Below are positions 24,324-32,659 of a stretch of 61,135 nt of DNA, one piece after another. Source of the DNA: Lentisphaerota bacterium. Its GTDB lineage: Bacteria; Verrucomicrobiota; Kiritimatiellia; PWTM01. Below the pieces are notes generated by a model that searched no databases, was not told the DNA's origin, and worked only from the letters and a program-made list of their open reading frames with translations. The position numbers and the translations under genes were made by a program. The stretch spans positions 1 to 61,135 of the forward strand of contig VGWF01000008.1 of NCBI GenBank assembly GCA_016873715.1. Reading direction: 5' to 3'. How positions within the stretch are numbered: position 1 is the first letter of the stretch; the number at the start of each line of letters is the position of its first letter.

Positions 24324-25394
24324 TCAGGGGCCGTGAACGTTGATGATCACCGGAAGGTCGATTCTCGGCTGGCTGGTCGATGATGTTCCGAAGGAGATGA
24401 GGCCGCTCACGGTCCGTTCCGGCACGCGAGACAGGGTCGCGGTCAGTTCGTGGCGTGCGCCGCCGTCCGACGAGGTCAGGTCGAGATGGATGCCGTCCAC
24501 GGTGCTCGTTGGATTCCGGATCGCGAGGCCGCCTCCCGATGCCGGGACGATGGCCACCCGCCGGGCGGGGGGCGCGTCAGCCCGATCCGTCCCGCCCGGG
24601 TCCGGACGTCGTACGTTCCAGTACAGGGCCTCGGGGGTCACGCTGACCTCCCCGAGAATCCGGCCGTACAGGTAGATGTCCCTGATGTGGCCGTCCCCTC
24701 CGCCGGGCGCGAGGACGTGAACCTGCTCGTGGAAGCGACGCGGGGCGCCGTCCCGCTGGACCGCTACGAAGATCCTCCCGGTGGAATCATTGGCGCCGGG
24801 GCCGGGCTCCATCCAGGCCGTGATCCAGGGCCGGGTGGTCTTGAAGACCAGGGGGGACAGGGGCCGCCCGTCCGTGCGACGGATGGCGGTGCAGAGGCTC
24901 GTGGCCGAGAGGCCCCAGGGGAGGACCGGGGCCAGGGTCCCCGGGGCGATCTCGTGGAGCGGCGCGTAGTCGGCCTTGACCGTCAGCCGGGACGTGGGCG
25001 ACCGGGGATCGTTGGAACGGACCAGGATGTACCGTTTCACCGCCGACGCGGACTCGCCCAGGTGAAGCGTGAACGCCAGTTGGGCGACCTCGCCCGGCTG
25101 CAGGCAATTCCGTTTCAGGCCGGACCAAGTGCATCCGCAGGTCGATTCCAGGGGATCGATCCGAAGGGCGGCGGCTCCGTCGTTCGTCACCGTGAACACC
25201 CCGGCGACGCGGTCCGACCACGAGATGCGGCCGAAATCCCACGCCATCCTGTCGAACCGGATACGCGGCGACTCCTGGGCGGAGGCGATCAGCGGCAGCC
25301 CCAGGCAGGTTCGTGCGAGGACTCGGATCGCACGCGCGAGGGCCGGGGTCGACCTCAATCCACATGACAGGGAACAGCCCGGAACAGCGTTCAT
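24324..25394 (-). CDS. DUF1573 secreted protein
   Basis: Protein of 356 residues with an N-terminal export signal ending near LGLPLIASAQ. The first third is a DUF1573 immunoglobulin-like module: IRFDRMAWDFGRISWSDRVA, FTVTNDGAAALRID and ESTCGCTWSGL, containing the hallmark CGCT. A second beta domain follows (DIYLYGRILGEVSVTPEALYWNV) and a third near the C-terminus (SGLISFGTSS). DUF1573 proteins are periplasmic or surface proteins of unknown function, common in Planctomycetota and Bacteroidota. ATG 25394 follows AGGGAG at 8-9 nt. It lies 84 nt downstream of the split vWA pair on the same strand. Confidence 0.75.
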   Translation of the reverse strand: MNAVPGCSLSCGLRSTPALARAIRVLARTCLGLPLIASAQESPRIRFDRMAWDFGRISWSDRVAGVFTVTNDGAAALRIDPLESTCGCTWSGLKRNCLQPGEVAQLAFTLHLGESASAVKRYILVRSNDPRSPTSRLTVKADYAPLHEIAPGTLAPVLPWGLSATSLCTAIRRTDGRPLSPLVFKTTRPWITAWMEPGPGANDSTGRIFVAVQRDGAPRRFHEQVHVLAPGGGDGHIRDIYLYGRILGEVSVTPEALYWNVRRPDPGGTDRADAPPARRVAIVPASGGGLAIRNPTSTVDGIHLDLTSSDGGARHELTATLSRVPERTVSGLISFGTSSTSQPRIDLPVIINVHGP

Positions 25395-25478
25395 CTGTGC
25401 GGCTCCCTGGCACATCACCCGGACGACCATGGTCTGCCCGCGCAAGTCGCGAGGATCCGGCGCCGGTGCCGGGAGGGT

Positions 25479-26054
25479 CTAGTCGAGGACTTCGACGGTG
25501 TCGCTCGTGGCCTCCGGCGGGACTTTCTCGCCGAGGAAGAGGCGGAACTGGTATTCGCCCGGCCGTTCCGGCGCGGCAACGTCGTACACCCGCTTGGTCA
25601 GGTTGTTCAGGAAGGTGTACGAAATGTAGGCGTCGTCCGCGGCGTCCACCGGGAAGAAGCCTATCCAGGCCTGTTTGGACGCGTTCGGGATCTCGGAGTG
25701 CATGCAGACGATTCGCTCACCCGGCTCGACCACGGGCGTCTCCAGCACGATCTCCGCGCGGGTGGGCGACCGCGTGGAGGCAAGGTCCACCGCCTCCTTC
25801 ATCGCGAGGTCCAACTCCTTCTCGTCGCGCCCCGCCACCAGCATCCGCCCCTTGGCCCCCCGTTCCTCCACCGCCTTGACCATGTTCTGAAGCATGGTCA
25901 GGGCTGTCGTGTTCGTGCCCAGGTCATACCCGATCGTGACGAGGTCGATCTTCCCGTCGCCGGACGCCTCGTCCTGCGGATCGGCGCCCGGGACCGCCGG
26001 GGAAACCAGCAGACACGATGCGAGAATCGCCAGCCCAACCCGTGGTCTGTTCAT
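25479..26054 (-). CDS. Secreted protein carrying the C-terminal part of a split von Willebrand A domain
   Basis: Protein of 191 residues with its own signal peptide (MNRPRVGLAILASCLLVSPA, cleavage near VPGA). Residues 34-92 (KIDLVTIGYDLGTNTTALTM, then MVKAVEERGAKGRMLVAGRD, KELDLAMKEAV) match the last strand and helices of vWA domains of the Ca-activated-chloride-channel type, where this segment directly follows SDGEETC-x-GDP. In this genome that preceding segment ends the upstream protein. Residues 100-191 form an all-beta domain (EIVLETPVVEPGERIVCMHS to EYQFRLFLGEKVP). It overlaps the upstream gene by ATGA. Probably the two periplasmic products assemble; this is inference. Confidence 0.65.
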   Translation of the reverse strand: MNRPRVGLAILASCLLVSPAVPGADPQDEASGDGKIDLVTIGYDLGTNTTALTMLQNMVKAVEERGAKGRMLVAGRDEKELDLAMKEAVDLASTRSPTRAEIVLETPVVEPGERIVCMHSEIPNASKQAWIGFFPVDAADDAYISYTFLNNLTKRVYDVAAPERPGEYQFRLFLGEKVPPEATSDTVEVLD

Positions 26055-27142
26055 GGATTCAGCCCCCTCGCCGCGGCGGTCGGATCCCCCTTGCAGGTCT
26101 CCTCCCCGTCGGACAGGACGATCAGCGTTCGATGGGCCCCGCGGCCCTTCTTCCGGATGAAGTCGCCGGCGAAGGCCGTCGCCTCGGCAAGATTGGTGTC
26201 GCCACCCGGCTGGATCTTCCCGATGGCGGATGCAAGCGCCGTCTTGCTGGCCGCATCGACCACCGCGAACTCCGACACGACCGTGATGCCCCCGCTGCAG
26301 TTGTGAAACGTGATGACCGCGACCTCGGTGCCGGCGTCGAGACGCTGGATCTGGCTGATCGCCGTGCTCTTGGCCTTCTCGATCTTGTTGTCATCCCGCA
26401 TGCTGCCGGAGGCGTCGATCAGGAACACGATGGATGCGAGATTCCTGTCGCCCCCGGAGCCTTCCATGACGTAGATGAACTTCATCTTTGCGTTTCCGCG
26501 GATGCTCCGGACGGCCTCGTCGATCTTCCCCTCCAGCAGCAGATGGCCGATCGAGATGGTCTCGTCGCGATCCGTGACGTGAACGTAGAGGTGTTTCGGG
26601 GAGAACATGACATCCGCATTCAGGACCAGCCGCCATCGATCCAACTCGGTGGGACGAAGGGCCACACCGCCGTTCTTGGCCCCGGGATCCCACATGCAGC
26701 CCGTCCACAGAACCGCTTTGAGGCGGGGTGGCTTGCCGTTCCGGTTGAAGTGCTTCCAGAAGTTCTGGAAGGGGATGCGATCCTGTCCGTCGCCGAACGT
26801 ATACCGGCTGCCATGGCAGTTGAAGATCAGCACGTCGCCGTCCTGGAGAGATCGGATGCCCTCCAGGGCGCGGTCGTGCCCCACGAAGGTATCGCCAGCC
26901 GGGATGCGGTCCTTGAGCTGCGGCGGGAGGGTGGCCTGGTCCAGTTGCTTTCCTGTCTTCTTGTCCTGGGAGAAGATCTCCACCGCAATCACGCGCGCGC
27001 TGGCCGGGACGGCGCTCGTGACGAGGAGGAGGACTCCGGCGGCGAGACAGCGAGATACGGTTCGGGGTCTGGCACCGGGATGCCGCACGCTGGACGCCGC
27101 GGAGATGGGATAGATGGGATTGCCCTGATGGTGCAGTTTCAT
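26051..27142 (-). CDS. Secreted caspase-like / von Willebrand A protein, N-terminal partner of a split vWA domain
   Basis: Protein of 363 residues. An export signal has its hydrophobic core at residues 32-48. Residues 50-225 resemble a caspase/CHAT fold, with a His-Gly motif in DVLIFNCHGSRYTFG (His110) and a Cys in KAVLWTGCMWDPG (Cys149), the usual dyad order. Residues 236-363 are a vWA domain with full MIDAS: DASGS (Asp243, Ser245, Ser247), Thr316 in PGGDTNL and Asp345 in LSDGEE. The chain stops at GDPTAAARGLNP, before the last strand and helix of vWA; these are in the next gene (ATGA overlap). Protease activity is only suggested by the dyad. Confidence 0.72.
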   Translation of the reverse strand: MKLHHQGNPIYPISAASSVRHPGARPRTVSRCLAAGVLLLVTSAVPASARVIAVEIFSQDKKTGKQLDQATLPPQLKDRIPAGDTFVGHDRALEGIRSLQDGDVLIFNCHGSRYTFGDGQDRIPFQNFWKHFNRNGKPPRLKAVLWTGCMWDPGAKNGGVALRPTELDRWRLVLNADVMFSPKHLYVHVTDRDETISIGHLLLEGKIDEAVRSIRGNAKMKFIYVMEGSGGDRNLASIVFLIDASGSMRDDNKIEKAKSTAISQIQRLDAGTEVAVITFHNCSGGITVVSEFAVVDAASKTALASAIGKIQPGGDTNLAEATAFAGDFIRKKGRGAHRTLIVLSDGEETCKGDPTAAARGLNP

Positions 27143-27230
27143 CGATCGAATCGTGCCACGTCATGTGCCGGATGACAAGACAAGGAAACACTCGCCGGAG
27201 TTGTGGGCTGAAAGCCGCGGGTCGGGTGGT

Positions 27231-27336
27231 GGGGACAGAGACGAGGTCGGGCGGGCGTGGGGACGGGCGGGCGGGGCGGCCGTGGGGCGGGCGTGGGGAC
27301 AGAGAAGAAAGTTGGAACAACTTCCGGAATTTTGTC
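27231..27336. repeat. GGGGACAGAG repeats and hairpin upstream of the RAYT gene
   Basis: GGGGACAGAG at 27231-27240 and 27297-27306, the second extending to GGGGACAGAGAA (27297-27308), identical to the end of the 136-bp elements at 16742. A hairpin AAGTTG-GAA-CAACTT (27309-27323) follows directly. Probable recognition and folding sequences of the neighbouring RAYT. Confidence 0.65.
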
Positions 27337-27395
27337 GTCGCGGCTTCTTCTCATGGATGGCGGGGCTTGGGGTCCCGCGGGGAGGAGACCTGGCG

Positions 27396-28358
27396 ATGCG
27401 ACATGCGCGACTGAAGCCGGACTGGCAGGACAGCTGGCACCACTGTTACAACCACGCCGTCGGGACGGCGGACGACCGGCCCTTTGGCCGGGCCGAGAAG
27501 GAGGGGTTTGTCCGCATCCTGATGCGGGTGGCCGAGTTCTACGCCGTGAGGGTCGTTGCCTACCAAGTCATGTCCAACCACTGGCACCTTCTCGTGCGGG
27601 CGCCCCGGGAGATGCTCTCGGAGGCGGAGACGATCGAGAGGTACAAGGCGTTTCACCGGGGCCGGCGCAACCTGATGCCGGGGAGCCGGCTCTGCAGGCA
27701 GTGGCAGGAGCGGTTGCGGGACGTGAGTTGGTGCATGCGGCATCTCCAGCAGCTCTACACGGTGTGGTTCAACAGGTCGCGGCGGGTGCGGAGGAAGGGG
27801 CCGTTGTGGGCGGGGCGGTTCAAGAACACGGTTCTCGAGACGGGGACGGCGCTGTGGGCGTGCTGGGCCTACATCGAGCGCAACCCGGTCCGGGCGAAGA
27901 TGGTGAGCGATCCTGGAGAGTACCGGTTCTGTTCGTACGGGGTATGGGTGCAGACGGGGCGCCATCCGTTTGAGGAGGCCCTGGTGGAGGTGCTGCGCCC
28001 GGCGTTGCCGGAGCGGCTCATGGCCCTGGATCCGACGGCGCTGCGGAGGGAGCTTCGGTTGGAGTTCGAGCGGCTGGCGGCGGAGGATCTGGCGCGGGCG
28101 CAGACGGCCGCGGGACATGAGCCGGCGCAGGCGAAGAGCGCCGGCCCGGAGATCGCCTTCACGCTCTCGGCGCGCCGGCGGGTGCGGCACTGGGTGGATG
28201 GCCTGGTGATCGGCTCCGAGTTGTTCATCCGGGACATCATGAGGAGGGTTCGCACCGGCGAGGAGGTCGCCCGCCACCGGATGGCTCGAACCACTCCTCC
28301 CGCTGGCACCCCCGCCGAGATCTGCTGCTGGAACCGACTGCGCGCCGCACGGGAGTAA
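27396..28358 (+). CDS. REP-associated tyrosine transposase (RAYT, IS200-like Y1 family)
   Basis: HUH single-strand transposase of 320 residues. The Y1 core is complete: N-terminal DSWHHCYNHAV, the metal-binding HUH motif in VMSNHWHLLV (His62, His64), RKGPLWAGRFKNTVLE and the nucleophile Tyr159 in AYIERNPVRAKMV. An ~80-residue C-terminal extension ends with a basic helix-turn-helix-like segment. RAYTs are usually single-copy, domesticated enzymes that process REP hairpins. Flanking inverted GGGGACAG / CTGTCCCC words fit this. ATG 27396 follows GGGGAGGAG; upstream in-frame codons run into the repeat and were rejected. Confidence 0.88.
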   Translation: MRHARLKPDWQDSWHHCYNHAVGTADDRPFGRAEKEGFVRILMRVAEFYAVRVVAYQVMSNHWHLLVRAPREMLSEAETIERYKAFHRGRRNLMPGSRLCRQWQERLRDVSWCMRHLQQLYTVWFNRSRRVRRKGPLWAGRFKNTVLETGTALWACWAYIERNPVRAKMVSDPGEYRFCSYGVWVQTGRHPFEEALVEVLRPALPERLMALDPTALRRELRLEFERLAAEDLARAQTAAGHEPAQAKSAGPEIAFTLSARRRVRHWVDGLVIGSELFIRDIMRRVRTGEEVARHRMARTTPPAGTPAEICCWNRLRAARE

Positions 28359-28679
28359 GCGGCACCCGGACGAGCCAGCTGCAAAGACATCCGCGGCCGC
28401 CAGGCCCCGGCGGCCTCGCCTCCGTTGCGGGGTCATGGACAACTCCACGCTGCCGACCCCCGCGCTTTGCCATCAAGCACAGGTCATCCGGCCCACGGGA
28501 TGCGCAAGAACCCCTCGATCAGCGCCCGGCGGCATCCGCGGTTGCGGGTGCCGGTTGCGGGTGTCTGTCCCCGGAGAGTAGAGTGGAGAGTGGTGTCTGT
28601 CCCCCGCAGACGCCAGGAGTCACGGCAGGTGTCTGTCCCTCGCGGTCAGCGGTTGCGGGTGTCTGTCCCCCGCAGTTGT
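28359..28679. repeat. Gene-free stretch with four GGTGTCTGTCCC repeats
   Basis: The 321 bp between RAYT and the next gene hold GGTGTCTGTCCCC at 28560-28572, 28592-28604 and 28658-28670, and a variant ending CCCT at 28628-28640. Two copies are preceded by GGTTGCGG. These words are in inverted orientation to the GGGGACAG words upstream of RAYT, so the transposase gene is bracketed by inverted repeats. Nothing else is recognised in 28359-28550. Confidence 0.7.
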
Positions 28680-29255
28680 CTAGCGCGGGACGGCGCCCGA
28701 GGAGTAGTCGCGGACCTGCTTTCGGCCCTCCTCGGCGGCCTCGATGAGGGACTCGAGTTCCTTTTCGTTCCGTGCCGCCGTTTCAAGCTGGCGCGACGAA
28801 GCATTGACCTGAACCACCTTGCCGGCGACCAGTGCGCGGAAGATGTAGCCCTCGTACTTGCTGCCGGTTTCCGTCTTGGAGTAGTAGCTCTCCGTCTTGG
28901 AGGACTGCAGTTCCTTCGACGTGATGGTCATGTTCGTGTGCGCCGCCTTCGCCAGCGCAAGCGTCTGTGTCCCCCCGTCGTAGCTCCACTTCAGGTTCCC
29001 ATTCGCCGTCTTGGCAATGAAGTAGTACTCGAGATCGAAGGTCACCGGCTGCTGGTTCATGTTCTTGACGGTGACCGCCAAGTCCACCGTGCGCGCATAG
29101 TCCTTGTCGGCCATGTAGTAGCCCTGGTACCGCGTCGAGGCGCCCTTGCTCGTTGCCTGGCGCTTCACGTCGATGTAGATGTTCGCCGTCTGAGCCAAGG
29201 CCACGCTCGCCGAGCAGAGAAGCCCGATCCACACCGCCATTCTCGCTGCGTTCAT
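28680..29255 (-). CDS. Secreted protein of unknown function
   Basis: Protein of 191 residues with a clear signal peptide (MNAARMAVWIGLLCSASVALA, cleavage before QTANIY). The mature part begins with an all-beta domain (IYIDVKRQATSKG, RTVDLAVTVKNMNQQPVTFD, EYYFIAKTANG), resembling immunoglobulin-like modules. It ends in a charged helix (QLETAARNEKELESLIEAAE). I do not recognise the family. ATG 29255 follows GGAGG at 7 nt; the promoter TTGCGC-18-TAGACT lies about 50 bp upstream. It is divergent from lemA. Confidence 0.65.
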   Translation of the reverse strand: MNAARMAVWIGLLCSASVALAQTANIYIDVKRQATSKGASTRYQGYYMADKDYARTVDLAVTVKNMNQQPVTFDLEYYFIAKTANGNLKWSYDGGTQTLALAKAAHTNMTITSKELQSSKTESYYSKTETGSKYEGYIFRALVAGKVVQVNASSRQLETAARNEKELESLIEAAEEGRKQVRDYSSGAVPR

Positions 29256-29307
29256 CGCCCTGCCTCCGAAGTGCGACCGCCGTTCATCCCGCGACCAGTC
29301 CAGCGGG

Positions 29308-29337
29308 AGTCTACGCCCATCCACCGCCGCGGCGCAA
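29308..29337 (-). promoter_or_regulatory. Promoter of the secreted unknown protein
   Basis: On the minus strand: TTGCGC (29337-29332), 18-bp spacer, TAGACT (29313-29308). The leader of about 45 nt contains GGAGG before the ATG at 29255, so this is a leadered promoter. Confidence 0.45.
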
Positions 29338-29497
29338 ACCGGACCGAGGCCCGTTCTGCGGCGGGGACGGGCACGATCCGGCGGGCGCGATCCGGCGCCA
29401 TCCACGCCTCGAGTCGATCCCGCGATTGCGCTTGCGGCCCCGGCGGCGTGTGGAATACTGGAGTCGCGCGATGGATCGCGCAGAGGAGACCGGAGCC

Positions 29498-30061
29498 ATG
29501 TCCAAGGGAATCATCATCCTGATCGCGGTGCTGGGGTTGCTGCTGGCCCTCGGCGGATGTGCCGTCCAGACGAAGAACAGCTTCGTGACGCTGGACGAAT
29601 CGGTCAACACCGCCTGGGCGAACATCGACACCGTGCTCCAGCGCCGGTACGACCTGATCCCGAACCTGGTGAACACCGTCAAGGGCTTCGCCGCGCAGGA
29701 GAAGTCCATCCTCGAAGAGGTCACCCGCCTCCGCAGCCAGTGGGGCCAGGCCCTCGGAACCGCGCAGAAGGTCGAAGTCGCCGGACAGATGGAAAGCGCC
29801 CTCGCACGGCTGCTGGTCGTGGCGGAGAAGTACCCGGATCTGAAGTCGAACCAGAACTTCCTCGCGCTGCAGGATGAACTCGCCGGCACGGAGAACCGGA
29901 TCTCGGTCGAGCGCCGCCGCTACAACGAGGCCGTGCAGTCCTACAACACCGCGATCCGCCGCCTCCCGGCCAGCCTCTGGGCCGGTCTCTTCGGCTTCGA
30001 GCGACGCAAGCCCTTCGAGGCGGTCTCGGGCGCGGCGCAGGCCCCCGAGGTCAAGTTCTAG
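29498..30061 (+). CDS. lemA: LemA-family lipoprotein
   Basis: Protein of 187 residues. The N-terminal hydrophobic segment IIILIAVLGLLLALGGC has a lipobox-like LGGC, so it is probably membrane-anchored by lipid. The LemA core follows: FVTLDESVNTAWANIDTVLQRRYDLIPNLV, VKGFAAQEKSILEEVTRLRS, EKYPDLKSNQNFLALQDELAGTENRI and RRRYNEAVQSYN, a four-helix bundle. Role unknown; often paired with TPM-domain or M48 genes, not seen here. ATG 29498 has a GGAG-type site; an in-frame ATG at 29471 lies 11 nt after a possible -10 (AATACT) and would add nine residues. Its TAG overlaps the TAG of the convergent peptidase gene (CTAG). Confidence 0.87.
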   Translation: MSKGIIILIAVLGLLLALGGCAVQTKNSFVTLDESVNTAWANIDTVLQRRYDLIPNLVNTVKGFAAQEKSILEEVTRLRSQWGQALGTAQKVEVAGQMESALARLLVVAEKYPDLKSNQNFLALQDELAGTENRISVERRRYNEAVQSYNTAIRRLPASLWAGLFGFERRKPFEAVSGAAQAPEVKF

Positions 30062-31233
30062 GCCCTCGTCATCAGGTCCAGCACGAGCCGGCACCCGGCG
30101 TGGTACTCGGCGAGGTCGACGAACTCGTCGACACTGTGCGCCCCGTGCTGCCCGCAGCCGAGCGTGACGGTGGGAATCCCCTTCTGCGTGAGCGGATTCG
30201 CATCCAACCCGCCGTTCATCCGCACCGTGACGGGCTTGAGCCCCTGATCGCGCGCGGCCCGGCAGGCAAAACGGACGGCCGGGTGGCCGTCGGGCAGGCG
30301 GAACGCGGCATAGTCGGCCTCGGTTCGGAAGTCCACCGCGCCCCGCTCGCCTCGGACGTTGCGCACGGACCGGGCGGCCGACTCGAAGGCGCGCCGGTAG
30401 GCGGCCGTGACGGTCGCGAGGAAGTCGGGGTCGTGACTCCGGCACTCGCCGCGGACGAAGACATGGTCGGTGACCTGGTTCGTCGCCTCGCCGCCGCGGA
30501 TGATGCCGACGTTGGCCGTGCCCGCGCGCCGTCCCTTCCGGATCGCGCCGAAGAACCCCTTGGAGGCGACCGTCTCGATCGCCCGCGCCGCCGCGAGCAT
30601 CGCCGAGACGCCATCCTCCGGGTGCATGCCGGCGTGGCTGGACCGTCCACGCACGTCCGCCTCCCAGCGGGTCGCCCCGATCGCCCCGGTGATGATCTGG
30701 TTCGGATCGCCCGAGTCCAGGTTGAACGCCATCGCCGGCCGGCCGAGATCCGCCGGCCGCACGGCCTTCGACCCGTAAAGGCCGATCTCCTCGGCGATCG
30801 GGAAGAAGAGCGTCAACGGCGGGTGCGGACGCCTCTCGCGCAGTACCACCTCGGCCGCCGCGACGATCGCGGCGACGGCGGTCCGGTTGTCGGCCCGCAC
30901 GGCGGTGCGGCCCTTCGCGACGATGCGATCGCCGCAGCGGACGGGCACGGCTCCGCGGCACAACGGAACGGTGTCCATGTGGCCGAGGAACATCCGGCGC
31001 GGCGCGGCGAACGTGCCCGGGATCCGTACGATCAGGTTCCCGACGGTGAACGTCCCCTTGAGGCGGCGATGGGCATCGTCATGGCGGATCCACGCCGGCT
31101 TGCAGCCGGCCGCGAGCAACCGGCGGCGGATCTCGTCGCACACCGGTCCCTCCTGCCCGCTCAGCGCCTCGATCCCGAGAAACGTCATCAGGTGGTCCAG
31201 CGCGCGGCTTTCGAATCCCATCGTACGGCTCAT
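30058..31233 (-). CDS. M20 family metallopeptidase (PepT-like)
   Basis: Protein of 391 residues. The two-zinc active site is intact: GHMDTVP (His85, Asp87), Asp115 in AVRADNRTAV, the Glu pair in PIAEEIGLYG (148-149), Asp173 in NLDSGDPN, and a C-terminal His in LGCGQHGAHSVDEFV. The dimerisation lid (SSHAGMHPEDGVSA) is present. Order and motifs resemble peptidase T / tripeptidase rather than ArgE. No signal peptide, so cytoplasmic. ATG 31233 follows GGGAG. It probably releases amino acids from tri- or dipeptides; substrate inferred. Confidence 0.82.
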   Translation of the reverse strand: MSRTMGFESRALDHLMTFLGIEALSGQEGPVCDEIRRRLLAAGCKPAWIRHDDAHRRLKGTFTVGNLIVRIPGTFAAPRRMFLGHMDTVPLCRGAVPVRCGDRIVAKGRTAVRADNRTAVAAIVAAAEVVLRERRPHPPLTLFFPIAEEIGLYGSKAVRPADLGRPAMAFNLDSGDPNQIITGAIGATRWEADVRGRSSHAGMHPEDGVSAMLAAARAIETVASKGFFGAIRKGRRAGTANVGIIRGGEATNQVTDHVFVRGECRSHDPDFLATVTAAYRRAFESAARSVRNVRGERGAVDFRTEADYAAFRLPDGHPAVRFACRAARDQGLKPVTVRMNGGLDANPLTQKGIPTVTLGCGQHGAHSVDEFVDLAEYHAGCRLVLDLMTRA

Positions 31234-31268
31234 GAACGTCTCCCGGCCGCCTTCCGCAGCCGTCGACA

Positions 31269-31303
31269 GTTTCACGTTTCAGGTTCCAAGTTTCAAGTTG
31301 GGC
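31269..31303. repeat. Heptanucleotide-period array (GTTTCAN)
   Basis: Five consecutive 7-mers: GTTTCAC, GTTTCAG, GTTCCAA, GTTTCAA, GTTGGGC, in the gap between the M20 peptidase gene and the PQQ-like gene. It shares the GTTnnnn phase with the array at 40134. Confidence 0.65.
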
Positions 31304-31347
31304 GCCCGGGATTGCGTCGCGCCGGGAAAACGGGCAGAAAGGCGCGC

Positions 31348-32652
31348 ATGAACCCACGCGCCGCCGTCCTTGTCCTGGCCGCAGCCCTCGCGTTCGACAC
31401 GCCCTCCCCCGCGGGCGACTGGCCGCAGTGGCGGGGGCCGTTCCACAACGGGACGTCCGACGAGACCGCCCTGCCGCAATCGTGGAGCGCGACGGAGGGC
31501 ATCGCCTGGACCACCCCGCTCGCGGGCTTGAGCGCATCGACCCCCGTCATCGCGGGCGGCTTCGTGTTCGCCTCGTCCGCCGAGACCAACGGAAGCCTCG
31601 TCCTGCACAGCCTCGATGCCCGCGACGGCTCGCACCGCTGGACGCGCACCCTCGGCAGGGGGGACCTCGTCATCGGCCGCAACAACCTCGCCTCGCCCTC
31701 CCCTGTGACCGACGGCCGCCGCGTCTTCGCGCTCTACGCGACCGGCGATCTCGCCGCGCTCGACACCGCCGGGAAGGTCCTGTGGACGCGCAACCTCGCG
31801 AAGGAGTCCGGAACTTTCGCCTACATGTGGATCTACGGCTCGAGCCCCCTGCTGCTCGACGGCCGCCTCTACGTCCAGGTCCTCCAGCGCAACCCGCCGA
31901 CCTACAAGCACGCCGTCGACGACCGCCCGGAACGCCAGTCGTTCCTGCTGTGCGTCGACCCCGACACCGGGCGCGATCTCTGGCGGCACGTGCGGGCGAC
32001 GCCGGCCGTCGAGGAGTCGATGGAATCCTACTCGACACCCGTCCCGCACGACGGCCCGGGCGGGCGCAGGATTCTCCTCGTCGGCGGCGATTGCGTGACC
32101 GCCCACCGCCCGGACACCGGCGAGGAACTCTGGCGCTGCTTCGGCCTCAATCCGAAGGCGCAGCGGTTCAACCGCATCGTGCCCTCCGTCGCCGCGCTTG
32201 ACGGCATGGTCTTCGCCTGCTGTCCGAAGAAAGGCCCCGTGCTGGGCATCCGCGACGGAGGCCGCGGCGATGTCAGCGCGACGCACCGTGCATGGAGCAT
32301 CGAGACGATCACGTCGGACGTCTGCACGCCGCTGCCGTACAGGGGGCGCCTTCACGTCGTCGACGGCGACCGGAAGGAGATCGGGTGTCTCGACCCGTCC
32401 TCCGGCGCGGAGATCTGGCACGGGAAGCTGCCGGTCACGAGCATCCTCCGGGCCTCGCCGACCGGCGCCGACGGGCGGATCTACTGCCTCAGCGAGAACG
32501 GCGAGGTCGTCGTGCTGGCCGCGGGCGACGAGTTCAAGGTGCTCTCCACCATGTCGCTCGGCGACGGCCCCTGCCGCGCCTCCATCGCGGTCGCCAGCGG
32601 CCGCCTCTACATCCGCACCGCGTCGAAGCTGGTCTGCGTCGGTGCAAAGTAG
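31348..32652 (+). CDS. PQQ-binding-like beta-propeller protein
   Basis: Secreted protein of 434 residues with a short signal (MNPRAAVLVLAAALAFDTPSPA). It opens with GDWPQWRGPFHNGTS, the signature of the large PQQ-like outer-membrane-protein-assembly (BamB-like) propeller family in Planctomycetota and Verrucomicrobiota. Blades recur as STPVIAGGFVFASS, SLDARDGSHRWTRTL, LAALDTAGKVLWTRNL, VDPDTGRDLWRH and LDPSSGAEIWHGKL. No dehydrogenase catalytic residues are evident, so a binding role is more likely than an enzyme. No good ribosome site lies at the ATG. It is next to sulfatases. Confidence 0.8.
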   Translation: MNPRAAVLVLAAALAFDTPSPAGDWPQWRGPFHNGTSDETALPQSWSATEGIAWTTPLAGLSASTPVIAGGFVFASSAETNGSLVLHSLDARDGSHRWTRTLGRGDLVIGRNNLASPSPVTDGRRVFALYATGDLAALDTAGKVLWTRNLAKESGTFAYMWIYGSSPLLLDGRLYVQVLQRNPPTYKHAVDDRPERQSFLLCVDPDTGRDLWRHVRATPAVEESMESYSTPVPHDGPGGRRILLVGGDCVTAHRPDTGEELWRCFGLNPKAQRFNRIVPSVAALDGMVFACCPKKGPVLGIRDGGRGDVSATHRAWSIETITSDVCTPLPYRGRLHVVDGDRKEIGCLDPSSGAEIWHGKLPVTSILRASPTGADGRIYCLSENGEVVVLAAGDEFKVLSTMSLGDGPCRASIAVASGRLYIRTASKLVCVGAK

Positions 32653-32659
32653 CCGGGCG

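Noticed and set aside
25479-27142. Simple frameshift explanation for the split vWA domain
   Set aside because: The second frame encodes a complete signal peptide between the two halves, with ATGA coupling, which a sequencing error would not create. Kept as a finding instead.
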